From Limnomonas spitsbergensis (taxonomy: Eukaryota; Chlorophyta; Chlorophyceae; Chlamydomonadales): 64,000 bases of DNA. Position 1 is the stretch's first letter. Each line of letters starts with the position of its first letter. Shown piece by piece: positions 55,841 through 64,000 of this stretch. Both the position numbers and the translations under genes were made by a program. The stretch is from NCBI GenBank assembly GCA_037349105.1, contig JAYJMM010000017.1, positions 1,178,001 to 1,242,000 of the forward strand. The letters run 5' to 3'. The notes below the pieces were generated by a model that saw only the letters and a list, made by a program, of their open reading frames with translations, had not been told where the DNA came from and searched no databases.

Positions 55841-56561
55841 TCAGCTCATCAGTGCGCTTCTAATGGTGTCGATAAATGTAGATGGTTCACAAATGTCAAG
55901 CGGTGAAACTAAAGAATAAACCATTGCTCTAGCTGCCACCTGCCAACTACCCATCGTCCCATCCTCGCTAGAGACCACGAGGCTCCAGAAACGGGAGGAC
56001 TCGCCCATGAGTGGCATCAAACTAGCATCTAACTTAAGCGTGCTGATGTGCTGCTTCAGAAGCCTGGTCTTCTGCTTCTTGGGGAGCTCCTTGCTCACCA
56101 CCCCCCAAAACTCCTCAGCGCTGATGGCATATCTCGTCACATCTGCCTCCGTCAGCTCCTGACCAGGGGGGGCTGACTCCATGTGATCTAGGAAGTGATA
56201 ATTCCAGACATAAGGGCGGATGGTATCCGCAATGCTCCTGCAGATGGTGCAAGCCACTGGTCTGTTGGTGCAAGGATTGTTGGCAGAACCCCTCCGACAT
56301 CTTGTACTTCAGGGGGCAGCGGGACTTGACTGCTAGCGTGCCGCTGGCAGAGCCTCTGCCCAAGTCTGTTTTGCACAGGCCTGATGTCCTGTCGTCACAC
56401 AAAATGCCACAGAAGCTGCATACCTCAACACCACTTGGCTCCAAGCTACAGGCTTCCCCACATTGGCGCAGCAAGATGTGCGCTCCGACGTGCAACCGCA
56501 TAGCTGATAGCTTGATTATCTTCCCACAGCCATGCACCTTGCACACTGTCAGCGCATCCAC
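55841..56561 (-). pseudogene. zinc-finger ORF, frameshifted (unit 2)
   Basis: Copy of 38,628-39,348 with the same frame break. Confidence 0.45.
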
Positions 56562-57988
56562 AGCTACTGGTGGTGCAATTCTTGTTGAACATCCTCCAAC
56601 TGTCGGGGGGTGTCATCGATAAGTGGCCAGGGCTTAAAATCATCGCCTCTGTACGGGAACTCAGCTGACATGCATGCTCAAGCTGTGGCAAGAAGCTGAT
56701 GGAAGCTGACCAGGGACCCCCACCAGCTGGGCTAGCAGGCAGCTGAAGATGACGTTAAGGGCTAGCCGGAGTAAACGAGGAGTGTAATGATGTGATTGTG
56801 CGCTGTCGCTTCGTTGAGGTCTCCATGGCCAGCTTCTCAGCTTCTCTCTTGCACTCTTTCCCCTGTTGGTGATTCCTTAGGGTTGTCTGTGAATTTTAGG
56901 ACCTTCAAACAATGCGCACAGCAGATTGCCGTTGCTTTATTCATAGCAACTACCAATGCAGCTACACCGTGTGAGTCCATAATGGGTGTGCACAACGGTG
57001 CATGTGGTTCTGGAGCCATGCCACCCCCATGCCAAAATTGCATGCCAAGAGGGGTCTGGTATTCTGTGATGAACTTGTTATGATGCATATCTGTAGCAAA
57101 TGACAGTAGGAATGCAACGGTGAAGCTATTGTCTGAATCTGATGTTTAACACAAAATATACTAACATTTCCCAAAACGCCTTTTTTATTCATACCCCCCT
57201 TCCCCCCCACACACTTTGACCCTCCATAACTCCCAGCCCCCTGGGCCATTTGTTAGAACAGTTAAGGAAAGCTCTCGTCAAGCACTACAACTTTCGATGA
57301 TGGGGTGTATCCAGTGTTTTTTTGCCCCCCCTCGCTCCCACTACTCTTGGTAACTGGTATTTTCTTGGACTTCACAAAGTGGGAGGCTGGCCGCCTAACC
57401 GTAGAAATCCTGAGACGCCAACACAAAATGGTGGCATCTATACCAAAAGGTTCAGGGATGGAACCTTCTGAACGATCCTCTCTCTCCCCCTGTCTAGATT
57501 ATCGGGTTCCATGTTCCTGCCCCTTCACATAGGAGGGGGTCCTGGCTGCATCATAGTCCTGGCTGTGCAGGGTAGCTGGAATTGAGGTTTTTGTCATCCC
57601 CTCCCAGCCCCATGTGGCCGAGCGTTCAGCAGGGTACAGCGGGTCAATGACATAACACCTCTGGGCCAGGCTGAAAAGCTTGGTCGCATGGGCGCCCGAC
57701 TGTGTGGTCGAGAGGAAAATAACCCCAAGGCGAGAGGAGGGAGGAAAGGAACAGAGGGAGAAAGACCTTCCCCCCGGAAAGAGAGAAAGTCTGAAGAAAC
57801 TCCAGGCCGTTTAGATCCTAGCCCTCAACAAACTAAAGAGAAAGGAAACTAACACACTACCGATGCAGAAAGCCAGGGCACGTACAAGACCATGATAACA
57901 TCGTCAAAAAATAATGCCGGTTTTAAGGCAAATCAGTGTGGGCAGTATGTGGTATTGTATTGAGGGTCCTTGAGGGATCAGTAGTGGT

Positions 57989-58004
57989 GGTGTTGAAAAA
58001 CACC
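57989..58004 (-). terminator. histone 3' stem-loop of H2B (unit 2)
   Basis: Identical to 40,775-40,790. Confidence 0.9.
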
Positions 58005-58056
58005 GGTTTGGTTTGATGGGGATTGGGGCATTGCAGCCAGATGGCTGGTGAGGTGC

Positions 58057-58452
58057 TTATGCCGAGGTGAACTTGGTGACAGCCTTGGTGCCCTCAGAGA
58101 CGGCATGCTTGGACAGCTCTCCAGGAAGGACCAGGCGCACAGCGGTCTGGATCTCACGGGATGTCATTGTGGGCTTCTTAGTGTAGCGGGACAGGCGAGC
58201 AGCCTCGGTGGCGATCTTGTCGAACATGTCGTTCATGAGAGAGTTGAGGATGCTCATGGCCTTGGAGGAGACACCGGTGTCGGGGTGGACCTGCTTAAGC
58301 ACCTTGTAAAGGTAGATCTTGTAGGACTCGACATCCTTGCCGGATTTCTTCTTCTTCTTGCCATCGGTGCTTTTGACAGCGACCTTTTTTGCGACCTTCT
58401 TCTCGATAGCCACTGCGCTGGTTTTCTTTTCAGCGGGTGCCTTGGGTGCCAT
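58057..58452 (-). CDS. H2B: histone H2B (unit 2)
   Basis: Identical in protein sequence to the unit 1 H2B (131 residues), with the same promoter and 3' hairpin. Confidence 0.97.
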   Translation of the reverse strand: MAPKAPAEKKTSAVAIEKKVAKKVAVKSTDGKKKKKSGKDVESYKIYLYKVLKQVHPDTGVSSKAMSILNSLMNDMFDKIATEAARLSRYTKKPTMTSREIQTAVRLVLPGELSKHAVSEGTKAVTKFTSA

Positions 58453-58665
58453 TTTGTAGATGCAGGAGTTGTTGGAATCGAGGAGTGTTTTTGGAGAGTT
58501 GATGTCGCAAGACGAATATGTAGTGTTCAAATATTCAGACGCCTGGATCAGCAGGCTCCGACAGCTGGTCTGCTGATCCGGTCTCCACGTCATCTTTAAA
58601 ATAGCCCAGAGCTTGAAACAGGCAGTGTCGTTTGTATCAATAACAACCTTTCTGAATCCCTAGAA
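58453..58665. promoter_or_regulatory. bidirectional H2B/H2A promoter (unit 2)
   Basis: Same 213 bp as unit 1. The inverted repeat is at 58545-58554 and 58570-58579. Confidence 0.7.
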
Positions 58666-59070
58666 ATGGCAGGCAAGACAGTATCAGCAGGTGGTGGTCG
58701 CGGAAAGGCCGCTGGAGGCAAGAAGGCGGTGTCCCGCAGCGCGAAGGCCGGTCTGCAGTTCCCTGTCGTCCGTGTCGCCCGCTACTTAAAGAAGGGCAAA
58801 TACGCTGAGCGCATTGGAGCTGGCGCCCCCGTCTACCTGGCTGCTGTCCTCGAGTACATCGCTGCTGAGGTGCTGGAGCTGGCTGGCAACGCTGCCCGCG
58901 ACAACAAGAAGAACCGCATCGTCCCCCGCCACATCCAGCTGGCCATCCGCAACGACGAGGAGCTGAGCAAGCTGCTGGGCACAGTCACCATTGCATCCGG
59001 TGGTGTGCTGCCCAACATACAATCTGTCCTGCTGCCCAAGAAGAGCAAGAAGGAGGAGGAGTCGGCCTAA
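58666..59070 (+). CDS. H2A: histone H2A (unit 2) with Gly35Val
   Basis: 134 residues; differs from unit 1 only at codon 35 (58768-58770, GTC instead of GGC), turning [10 protein letters not shown] into [10 protein letters not shown]. This Gly, at the start of helix 1 in the histone fold, is nearly invariant in H2A and the segment contacts DNA. The change might weaken nucleosome packing, or mark a redundant copy that is starting to decay. A base-call error must be excluded. Confidence 0.95.
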   Translation: MAGKTVSAGGGRGKAAGGKKAVSRSAKAGLQFPVVRVARYLKKGKYAERIGAGAPVYLAAVLEYIAAEVLELAGNAARDNKKNRIVPRHIQLAIRNDEELSKLLGTVTIASGGVLPNIQSVLLPKKSKKEEESA

Positions 59071-59114
59071 GCATCCTGCAATCACCTGTCCTATCTTTAC
59101 AAACTTAACAAACT

Positions 59115-59130
59115 GGTGTTTTTCAACACC
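59115..59130 (+). terminator. histone 3' stem-loop of H2A (unit 2)
   Basis: Identical to 41,901-41,916. Confidence 0.9.
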
Positions 59131-59613
59131 TCAAAATATCCCGTATCCCTAGTCCAGGCATTGTCCAGGCTGAAAGCTACGCATACTCCCTGCCCAAACT
59201 GCAAATATGCCACAGATTCAAACGCCCTCTGCTAGACACTACCAATATATACCATGTATTGGCCCAACTCTTCCGAACCATAGTTATCCCAGCAGTCTTG
59301 AGCCTGTAGGGGTAAAGACCCCGGGTTTGGGGAAGTTCAGCTTTAATCAGATTATGATATCCGGAGCCTGATAGATTCAGGTGTGCTGAAGCATGGAAGT
59401 CCTTGATTCAGGTCCTCAATGGTAGCATGACGCTGTTGTGCAATAATGAAGGGGTGCGGGCCCTGGCCCAAAGACCAACTCTCGGCTTCATGTGTCGCTC
59501 ATCCGTCCAATACGATTGTGGGCCACATCCTCATCTTTCAGATTAGTCATAAAACACATAATAAAATGTATAATTGTGTCAGCCTTTAACAACACAGCAC
59601 CAATGTCACATCT

Positions 59614-59904
59614 GAACATACATAAGCATGCACATGAGACCTGGCCTGTCCATACTTCATCGTTCACATGATACATAGCATGTCCATACTTCAGCATGCA
59701 CATGGTACCCGGACTGTCCATGCTTCAGCATGCATGTGACACCTGGCCTGTCCATGCTTCAGCAAGCACATGGTACCCGGCCCGTCCATGCTTCAGCATG
59801 CACGTGACACCTGGCCTGTCCATGCTTCAGCATGCACATGACACCCGGCCTACCTGACCATGCTGAAGCATGCACTTTGTACCTGGCCTGTCCAGCGACA
59901 GGTT
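59614..59904. repeat. 34-bp satellite, inverted copies (unit 2)
   Basis: Copy of 42,400-42,690 upstream of the complete GH5L2 gene. Confidence 0.9.
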
Positions 59905-59916
59905 GTCCGCCGGGTG

Positions 59917-59923
59917 TATAAAA
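59917..59923 (+). promoter_or_regulatory. TATA box of GH5L2 (unit 2)
   Basis: TATAAAA 430 bp before the GH5L2 start codon; the leader hairpin follows at 60,174-60,194. Confidence 0.6.
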
Positions 59924-60346
59924 CCGACCAGTTGTTCTTACGCATTGAACTTTGTAGATAAACGAGCAGGCACAGTAAATTGTATCAGGAACTCTTCAAA
60001 GCAGAGGCTGCACACCTTCTTGGGCGGGCCTTAAGAAAAGTCCGGGTGGAAAAATTCCGATACTCCTGTCTAACCTGGGCCAATCCAGGTATCCAGACGG
60101 GTTCATGGTCCCTCATGTATGCACGCTCTCTGGAATTGGTCTTCTGGAACAAGGCCATGCTCTGAGAAGAGTTGTACCCACGGTTCGTGGGTACCCGGAA
60201 ATGATGGGCAGCTGCCTTCCCGGGGGCACCGCCCGGGGGTCTGTAGGGCAGCTGCCTTCCCCCGGCAATACCCCAGCTGTAAGAGGGACGGCATGGCTCT
60301 TGTGATTGCAAATAATTCATCCATTTATCTCTAGCACTTTTACTCG

Positions 60347-63300
60347 ATGACGCCTTCCCGTCAAACCGTCAGCACCTTGATGGCGTTCATGCTCGTCTGC
60401 AGCTTTCAAATCCCGGTGTACGGTGGGTCGATCCATTGGAGCCATCATCATTAGAACTACAGAATTTTCAGTGTAATAACCATATGATCATATGATCAGA
60501 AGCCAGGGCGCGTGTTCTTTGATGATACCGGCCTGGAAGTTTGAAACTGAATTCACCCAATCCTACCTTAACCGGTACCCAAACCCATGGTACCACGATA
60601 TGGTCTTTGGAGCCTTCATATCATACCACATCAGCAATTTGATAAGATATGATATTAGCTTCTCCATGCATGAGCATGGGTATGGTGAATTGTAATGGGT
60701 TGGGAATGGCTCTTTTGGCCATGCAAACCGTTCTGCGCCATCACGGGCCTAGTTGTTGGAAGCTTGTGCAGCACGTACAACATTTACCATGTAGCATGTG
60801 GATGCATGTTTTTTGGTGACTCTTGGGTTCCTTCCTTGTTGTCCTACATGCCTGACCCAAGGCCAATCAGATGTGCTCGGTGCTCCGTCCGCCTGTGACT
60901 TGCCGCTATGCATGCAAGGAAGTGATGATGCCGTCCCAGTTGTTTGTCCCACTGCCAATTTGGGGCTTAGATTGCAGCATCAGATACTTTCTTAACTTCA
61001 CTTTTGATCTTGTATCATTCGCTTAAGTTTCTCAGCTTTTCAGTCTTCTCTTTGTCTCCCAGCCCGCTCTGCTTGGCCCTTTCGAAACAACTCTAGGGTG
61101 GTTGCGTGAACGATGTAACTACTTGCTATGCAAATATCCCCAACCGTTTACAGCGTTCTTATAATTCCCAAACTCATCCTAGCAGTTCCTTGTGTATGTC
61201 TTATTCTGTTGCAGGCTCTGGTGCAGGCTCTAATGCTGGCGTTGTCGACCAAACTGGTGCGCATGGTTACATTTCTAGTATGGCTATTGAAAGGGGGCAT
61301 GGCTGGCCAGAAGGGGGGATGTATGTGAGACGAGTAAGGCCATGCCAGGGGCAAGTGTGACCAGCATGGGCACATGTGCTGCCAGTTTTTCCAAACGTGA
61401 AAAAACGAAATGTCACCCTCAGATTTCTGTTGGCAGCAGAATGATCGGAACAGATCTGTGCCACACCTCGCGGGGGCACTGCGGTGTCCACAAATTCAGC
61501 ATCCGCTTGTGGTTGATAGCCCATGTACTTTTACTTCATGTCATCCCGCCATATTCCTGCATCTCCTCAGTGTCACGTCACACGTTGCTTATACACTACC
61601 TTTTGCAGCGTGTGCCAAATGCGATCTATCAGCAGCTGACGTAGGCTGCAAGTGTGACAATAACTGCAACTGTGTCAGCGGCTGGTCAAGCTGTTCCAAA
61701 TGCGATCTATCACAGGCTGATGGAGGCTGCCAATGTGACAGTAACTGCAACTGTGTCAGCGGTGGTGAGAACGAGGGCTTCATTGGGTGGCATCCTTGGT
61801 AGAAACATCAACTCTGTTTAGACAGATCCGGCAGGCACACTTGTTACTGCCCACCTGCTTGCCCCCTTGCTAGCTTCCTATACCACACCTGTCAGATAAT
61901 ACCCCCTCCTTGTACCCCATACAATATAGGGAGGGTGGGGGCATTTAGAGGGGGGGGGGGGGTCCGCTGCCCCCCCCCCCCCCCTAAATGCCCCCCCCCT
62001 CCCTATAACCCATACCTGATCCCCACCCACACCTGCCTCCCCTACCTGCCTCCCCTGCATGACTCCTCTTTCTTCCACCCCTACCTGCCTCCCTTATCTG
62101 CCTTACCTACACGTGTCTCATGCGGGCCCTCTTCTCCCCCCAACCACCTCTCTGCCTGCTCCCTTGCATTGCCATTTATTCGTACCCTGGTCTGCTTGCC
62201 AGCCTGTCTCCCTGAATGCAGGAAGGAGTAATCCCCCCCACTGCTTTCACACGTCTTTAATCATCTTCGACACTTCTCAGTTAAACGAAAAATGCTGTGT
62301 TCACACTCACTCCCTTCTGTGCCTAGATACATCGAATCTTCACCTCATTTTCCCTGCCACCCTACAGGATCTGGATCTGCACCTGGATCTACGCCTACCC
62401 CTGGACCTACGCCCACCCCTGGACCTACGCCTACCCCTGGACCTACGCCTACCCCTGGACCTACGCCTACCCCTGGATCTACGCCCACCCCTGGACCTAC
62501 GCCTACCCCTGGATCTACGCCTACCCCTGTATCTACGCCCACCCCTGGACCTACGCCTACCCCTGGATCTACGCCTACCCCTGGATCTACGCCTACCCCT
62601 GGACCTACGCCTACCCCTGGATCTACGCCTACCCTTGGACCTACGCCTACCCCTGGATCTACGCCTACCCCTGGATCTACGCCCACCCCTGGACCTACGC
62701 CTACCCCTGGATCTACGCCTACCCCTGGATCTACGCCTACCCCTGGACCTACGCCTACCCCTGGATCTACGCCTACCCTTGGATCTACGCCTACCCCTGG
62801 ATCTACGCCTACCCCTGGACCTACGCCCACCCCTGGACCTACGCCCACCCCTGGACCTACGCCTACCCCTGGATCTACGCCTACCCCTGTATCTACGCCC
62901 ACCCCTGGACCTACGCCTACCCCTGGATCTACGCCTACCCCTGGATCTACGCCTACCCCTGGACCTACGCCTACCCCTGGATCTACGCCTACCCTTGGAC
63001 CTACGCCTACCCCTGGATCTACGCCTACCCCTGGATCTACGCCCACCCCTGGACCTACGCCTACCCCTGGACCTACGCCTACCCCTGGATCTACGCCTAC
63101 CCTTGGACCTACGCCTACCCCTGGATCTACGCCTACCCCTGGATCTACGCCCACCCCTGGACCTACGCCTACCCCTGGATCTACGCCCACCCCTGGACCT
63201 ACGCCTACCCCTGGATCTACGCCTACCCCTGGATCTACGCCTACCCCTGGACCTACGCCTACCCCTGGATCTACGCCTACCCTTGGACCTACGCCTACCC

Positions 63301-64000
63301 CTGGATCTACGCCTACCCCTGGATCTACGCCCACCCCTGGACCTACGCCTACCCCTGGATCTACGCCTACCCCTGTATCTACGCCCACCCCTGGACCTAC
63401 GCCTACCCCTGGATCTACGCCTACCCCTGGATCTACGCCTACCCCTGGACCTACGCCTACCCCTGGATCTACGCCTACCCTTGGACCTACGCCTACCCCT
63501 GGATCTACGCCTACCCCTGGATCTACGCCCACCCCTGGACCTACGCCTACCCCTGGATCTACGCCTACCCCTGGATCTACGCCTACCCCTGGACCTACGC
63601 CTACCCCTGGATCTACGCCTAGCACTGGACCCGTGCCTGGTGAGCAACAAACAGAAACCAGAAGAATAACATGGCCAGTGAAGGGAGACATGGCTGGTCA
63701 GAAAGGAGGGATCCATGCCTTGAAGGGACGCCCCATTCCCCTTGCCCGAGATTGGGGCCGCAACCAGAGCTATTCAGTCTTTTACTGCAGGCCCCCGGCT
63801 GGGTGGCCATAATCATTTTGCCTGATGGGAATCGTATTGAGATTTTGCTGTTGCATGGGCCTCTGTGCAGCATGGGACAACTCTGAAAACCGTGACTCTT
63901 AGTTTACTGTTGATTGCAGAATGAACATATCTGTGACATACCTCATGCGGGTATTAAGATGACACAAAATTAAGCCCCAAAGCATACACTTCTGCTTGAT
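60347..64000 (+). CDS. GH5L2: paralog of GH5L1, 3' end beyond the window
   Basis: Exons in the window: 60347-60422 (signal peptide, 25 residues), 61215-61256 (Gly/Ser linker), 61609-61764 (156 bp, two six-Cys repeats, same length as GH5L1 exon 3) and 62368-63639 (Pro/Thr linker). All junctions are phase 1. The last exon is homologous to the 48-bp GH5L1 exon 4, sharing the end acgcctagcactggacccgt, but has expanded to 1,272 bp (424 residues of [12 protein letters not shown]). Such a stretch is likely rod-like and O-glycosylated or hydroxyproline-rich, as in algal cell-wall glycoproteins. By comparison with GH5L1, further Cys-rich repeats, GH5 and trefoil-like exons should follow beyond 64,000, but this is not visible. 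The intron after 63639 still aligns with GH5L1 intron 4. Confidence 0.8.
61925..62007. repeat. G-run/C-run palindrome in GH5L2 intron 3
   Basis: A left arm, tatagggaggg...gcatttag followed by 13 G, faces 15 or more C then ctaaatgcc...ccctccctata. The arms total about 35 bp with small mismatches in the homopolymers. It could form a cruciform, a G-quadruplex or an i-motif, and is prone to sequencing error. Confidence 0.85.
62368..63639 (+). repeat. 18-bp coding minisatellite (about 69 units)
   Basis: Unit gg(a)(c/t)ctacgcctacccct, 18 bp = six codons, so all repeats keep the GH5L2 frame. Variants are ggacct/ggatct, cctacc/cccacc, cccttgg and cctgta. Higher-order blocks recur (for example the order around tgtatctacgcccacc at about 62,530, 62,890 and 63,370), so it grew by multi-unit duplication. 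Open frames in the other phases and on the minus strand are side effects. Confidence 0.95.

Larger units (their letters stand above)
44177..61390 (+). repeat. tandem duplication unit 2 (17,214 bp)
   Basis: Direct copy of 26,964-44,176. Differences noticed: 29,423 t / 46,636 g; 30,077 t / 47,290 a; 36,080 a / 53,293 t; one extra T in a T-run at about 57,317; 40,694 t / 57,908 a; 41,555 g / 58,769 t (H2A codon 35); 42,781 c / 59,995 t. That is about 0.04% divergence, so either very recent, recently converted, or allelic copies joined by assembly. Confidence 0.95.

Noticed and set aside
62340..63716. Minus-strand frames rich in RRRSRG or GVGVDP and the plus-strand LDLRLP frame
   Set aside because: The 18-bp repeat is open in several phases; only the Pro-Thr frame connects to splice sites of matching phase and to GH5L1 exon 4.
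1025..63886. tRNA or rRNA genes
   Set aside because: No cloverleaf, A/B-box pair or rRNA segment was recognised by eye; a covariance-model scan (tRNAscan, Rfam) would be needed to exclude them.

Overview
The window is nuclear DNA of a eukaryote, most likely a green alga with a repeat-rich genome. The evidence is a divergent, intronless H2A/H2B pair of plant/green-algal type with animal-like 3' histone stem-loops, spliced genes with GT-AG and two GC-AG introns, secreted HRGP-like Pro/Thr linkers, Ty3/gypsy and non-LTR retroelement remnants, and minisatellites inside nearly every large intron. No rRNA, tRNA, CRISPR or prokaryotic operon was seen. The species cannot be named from the sequence alone.

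Layout. 1-1.08 kb: a 62-bp satellite array. 2.4-5.6 kb (-): a decayed Ty3/gypsy pol with a cytosine-methyltransferase-like motif and a PHD finger. 7.06-16.57 kb (-): a 16-exon gene (GH5L1), assembled here with every splice phase consistent. It predicts a 712-residue secreted protein: signal peptide, linker, Cys-rich repeats, linker, Cys-rich repeats, GH5 glycosidase, Pro/Thr linker, two trefoil-like domains, C-terminal module. 17.0-18.0 kb: a 34-bp satellite upstream of it. 19.04-26.11 kb (-): a six-exon CRAL-TRIO (Sec14-like) gene of 372 residues, with a second 62-bp satellite in its last intron. 26.32-34.63 kb (+): a secretory sulfotransferase (ST) gene divergent from the CRAL-TRIO gene.

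From 26,964 to 61,390 the sequence is a direct tandem duplication of a 17.2-kb unit (26,964-44,176 and 44,177-61,390; only seven differences noticed). Each unit carries ST exons 2 to last, a SAM-like ORF, a dead 5'-truncated LINE, a zinc-finger ORF remnant, H2B/H2A, a 34-bp satellite, and the promoter, signal-peptide exon and first linker exon of a second GH5L gene (GH5L2, + strand). The left breakpoint lies in ST intron 1 and the right one in GH5L2 intron 2, so both parent genes stay intact at the outer edges. The internal junction places the GH5L2 promoter and signal exons in front of ST exons 2 to last. Both flanking introns are phase 1, so the predicted chimera (43,133-51,841) is in frame. 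GH5L2 itself continues from 60,347 past the window end; its second linker exon has grown from 48 bp (GH5L1) to 1,272 bp of an 18-bp Pro-Thr repeat.

The most notable signals are this in-frame chimeric gene, the GH5/trefoil/Cys-repeat architecture built from phase-1 exons, and a recurring pattern in two genes in which exon ends with their splice sites are followed by decaying tandem copies inside the adjacent intron. All gene models are hand-spliced from sequence and have no transcript support here.
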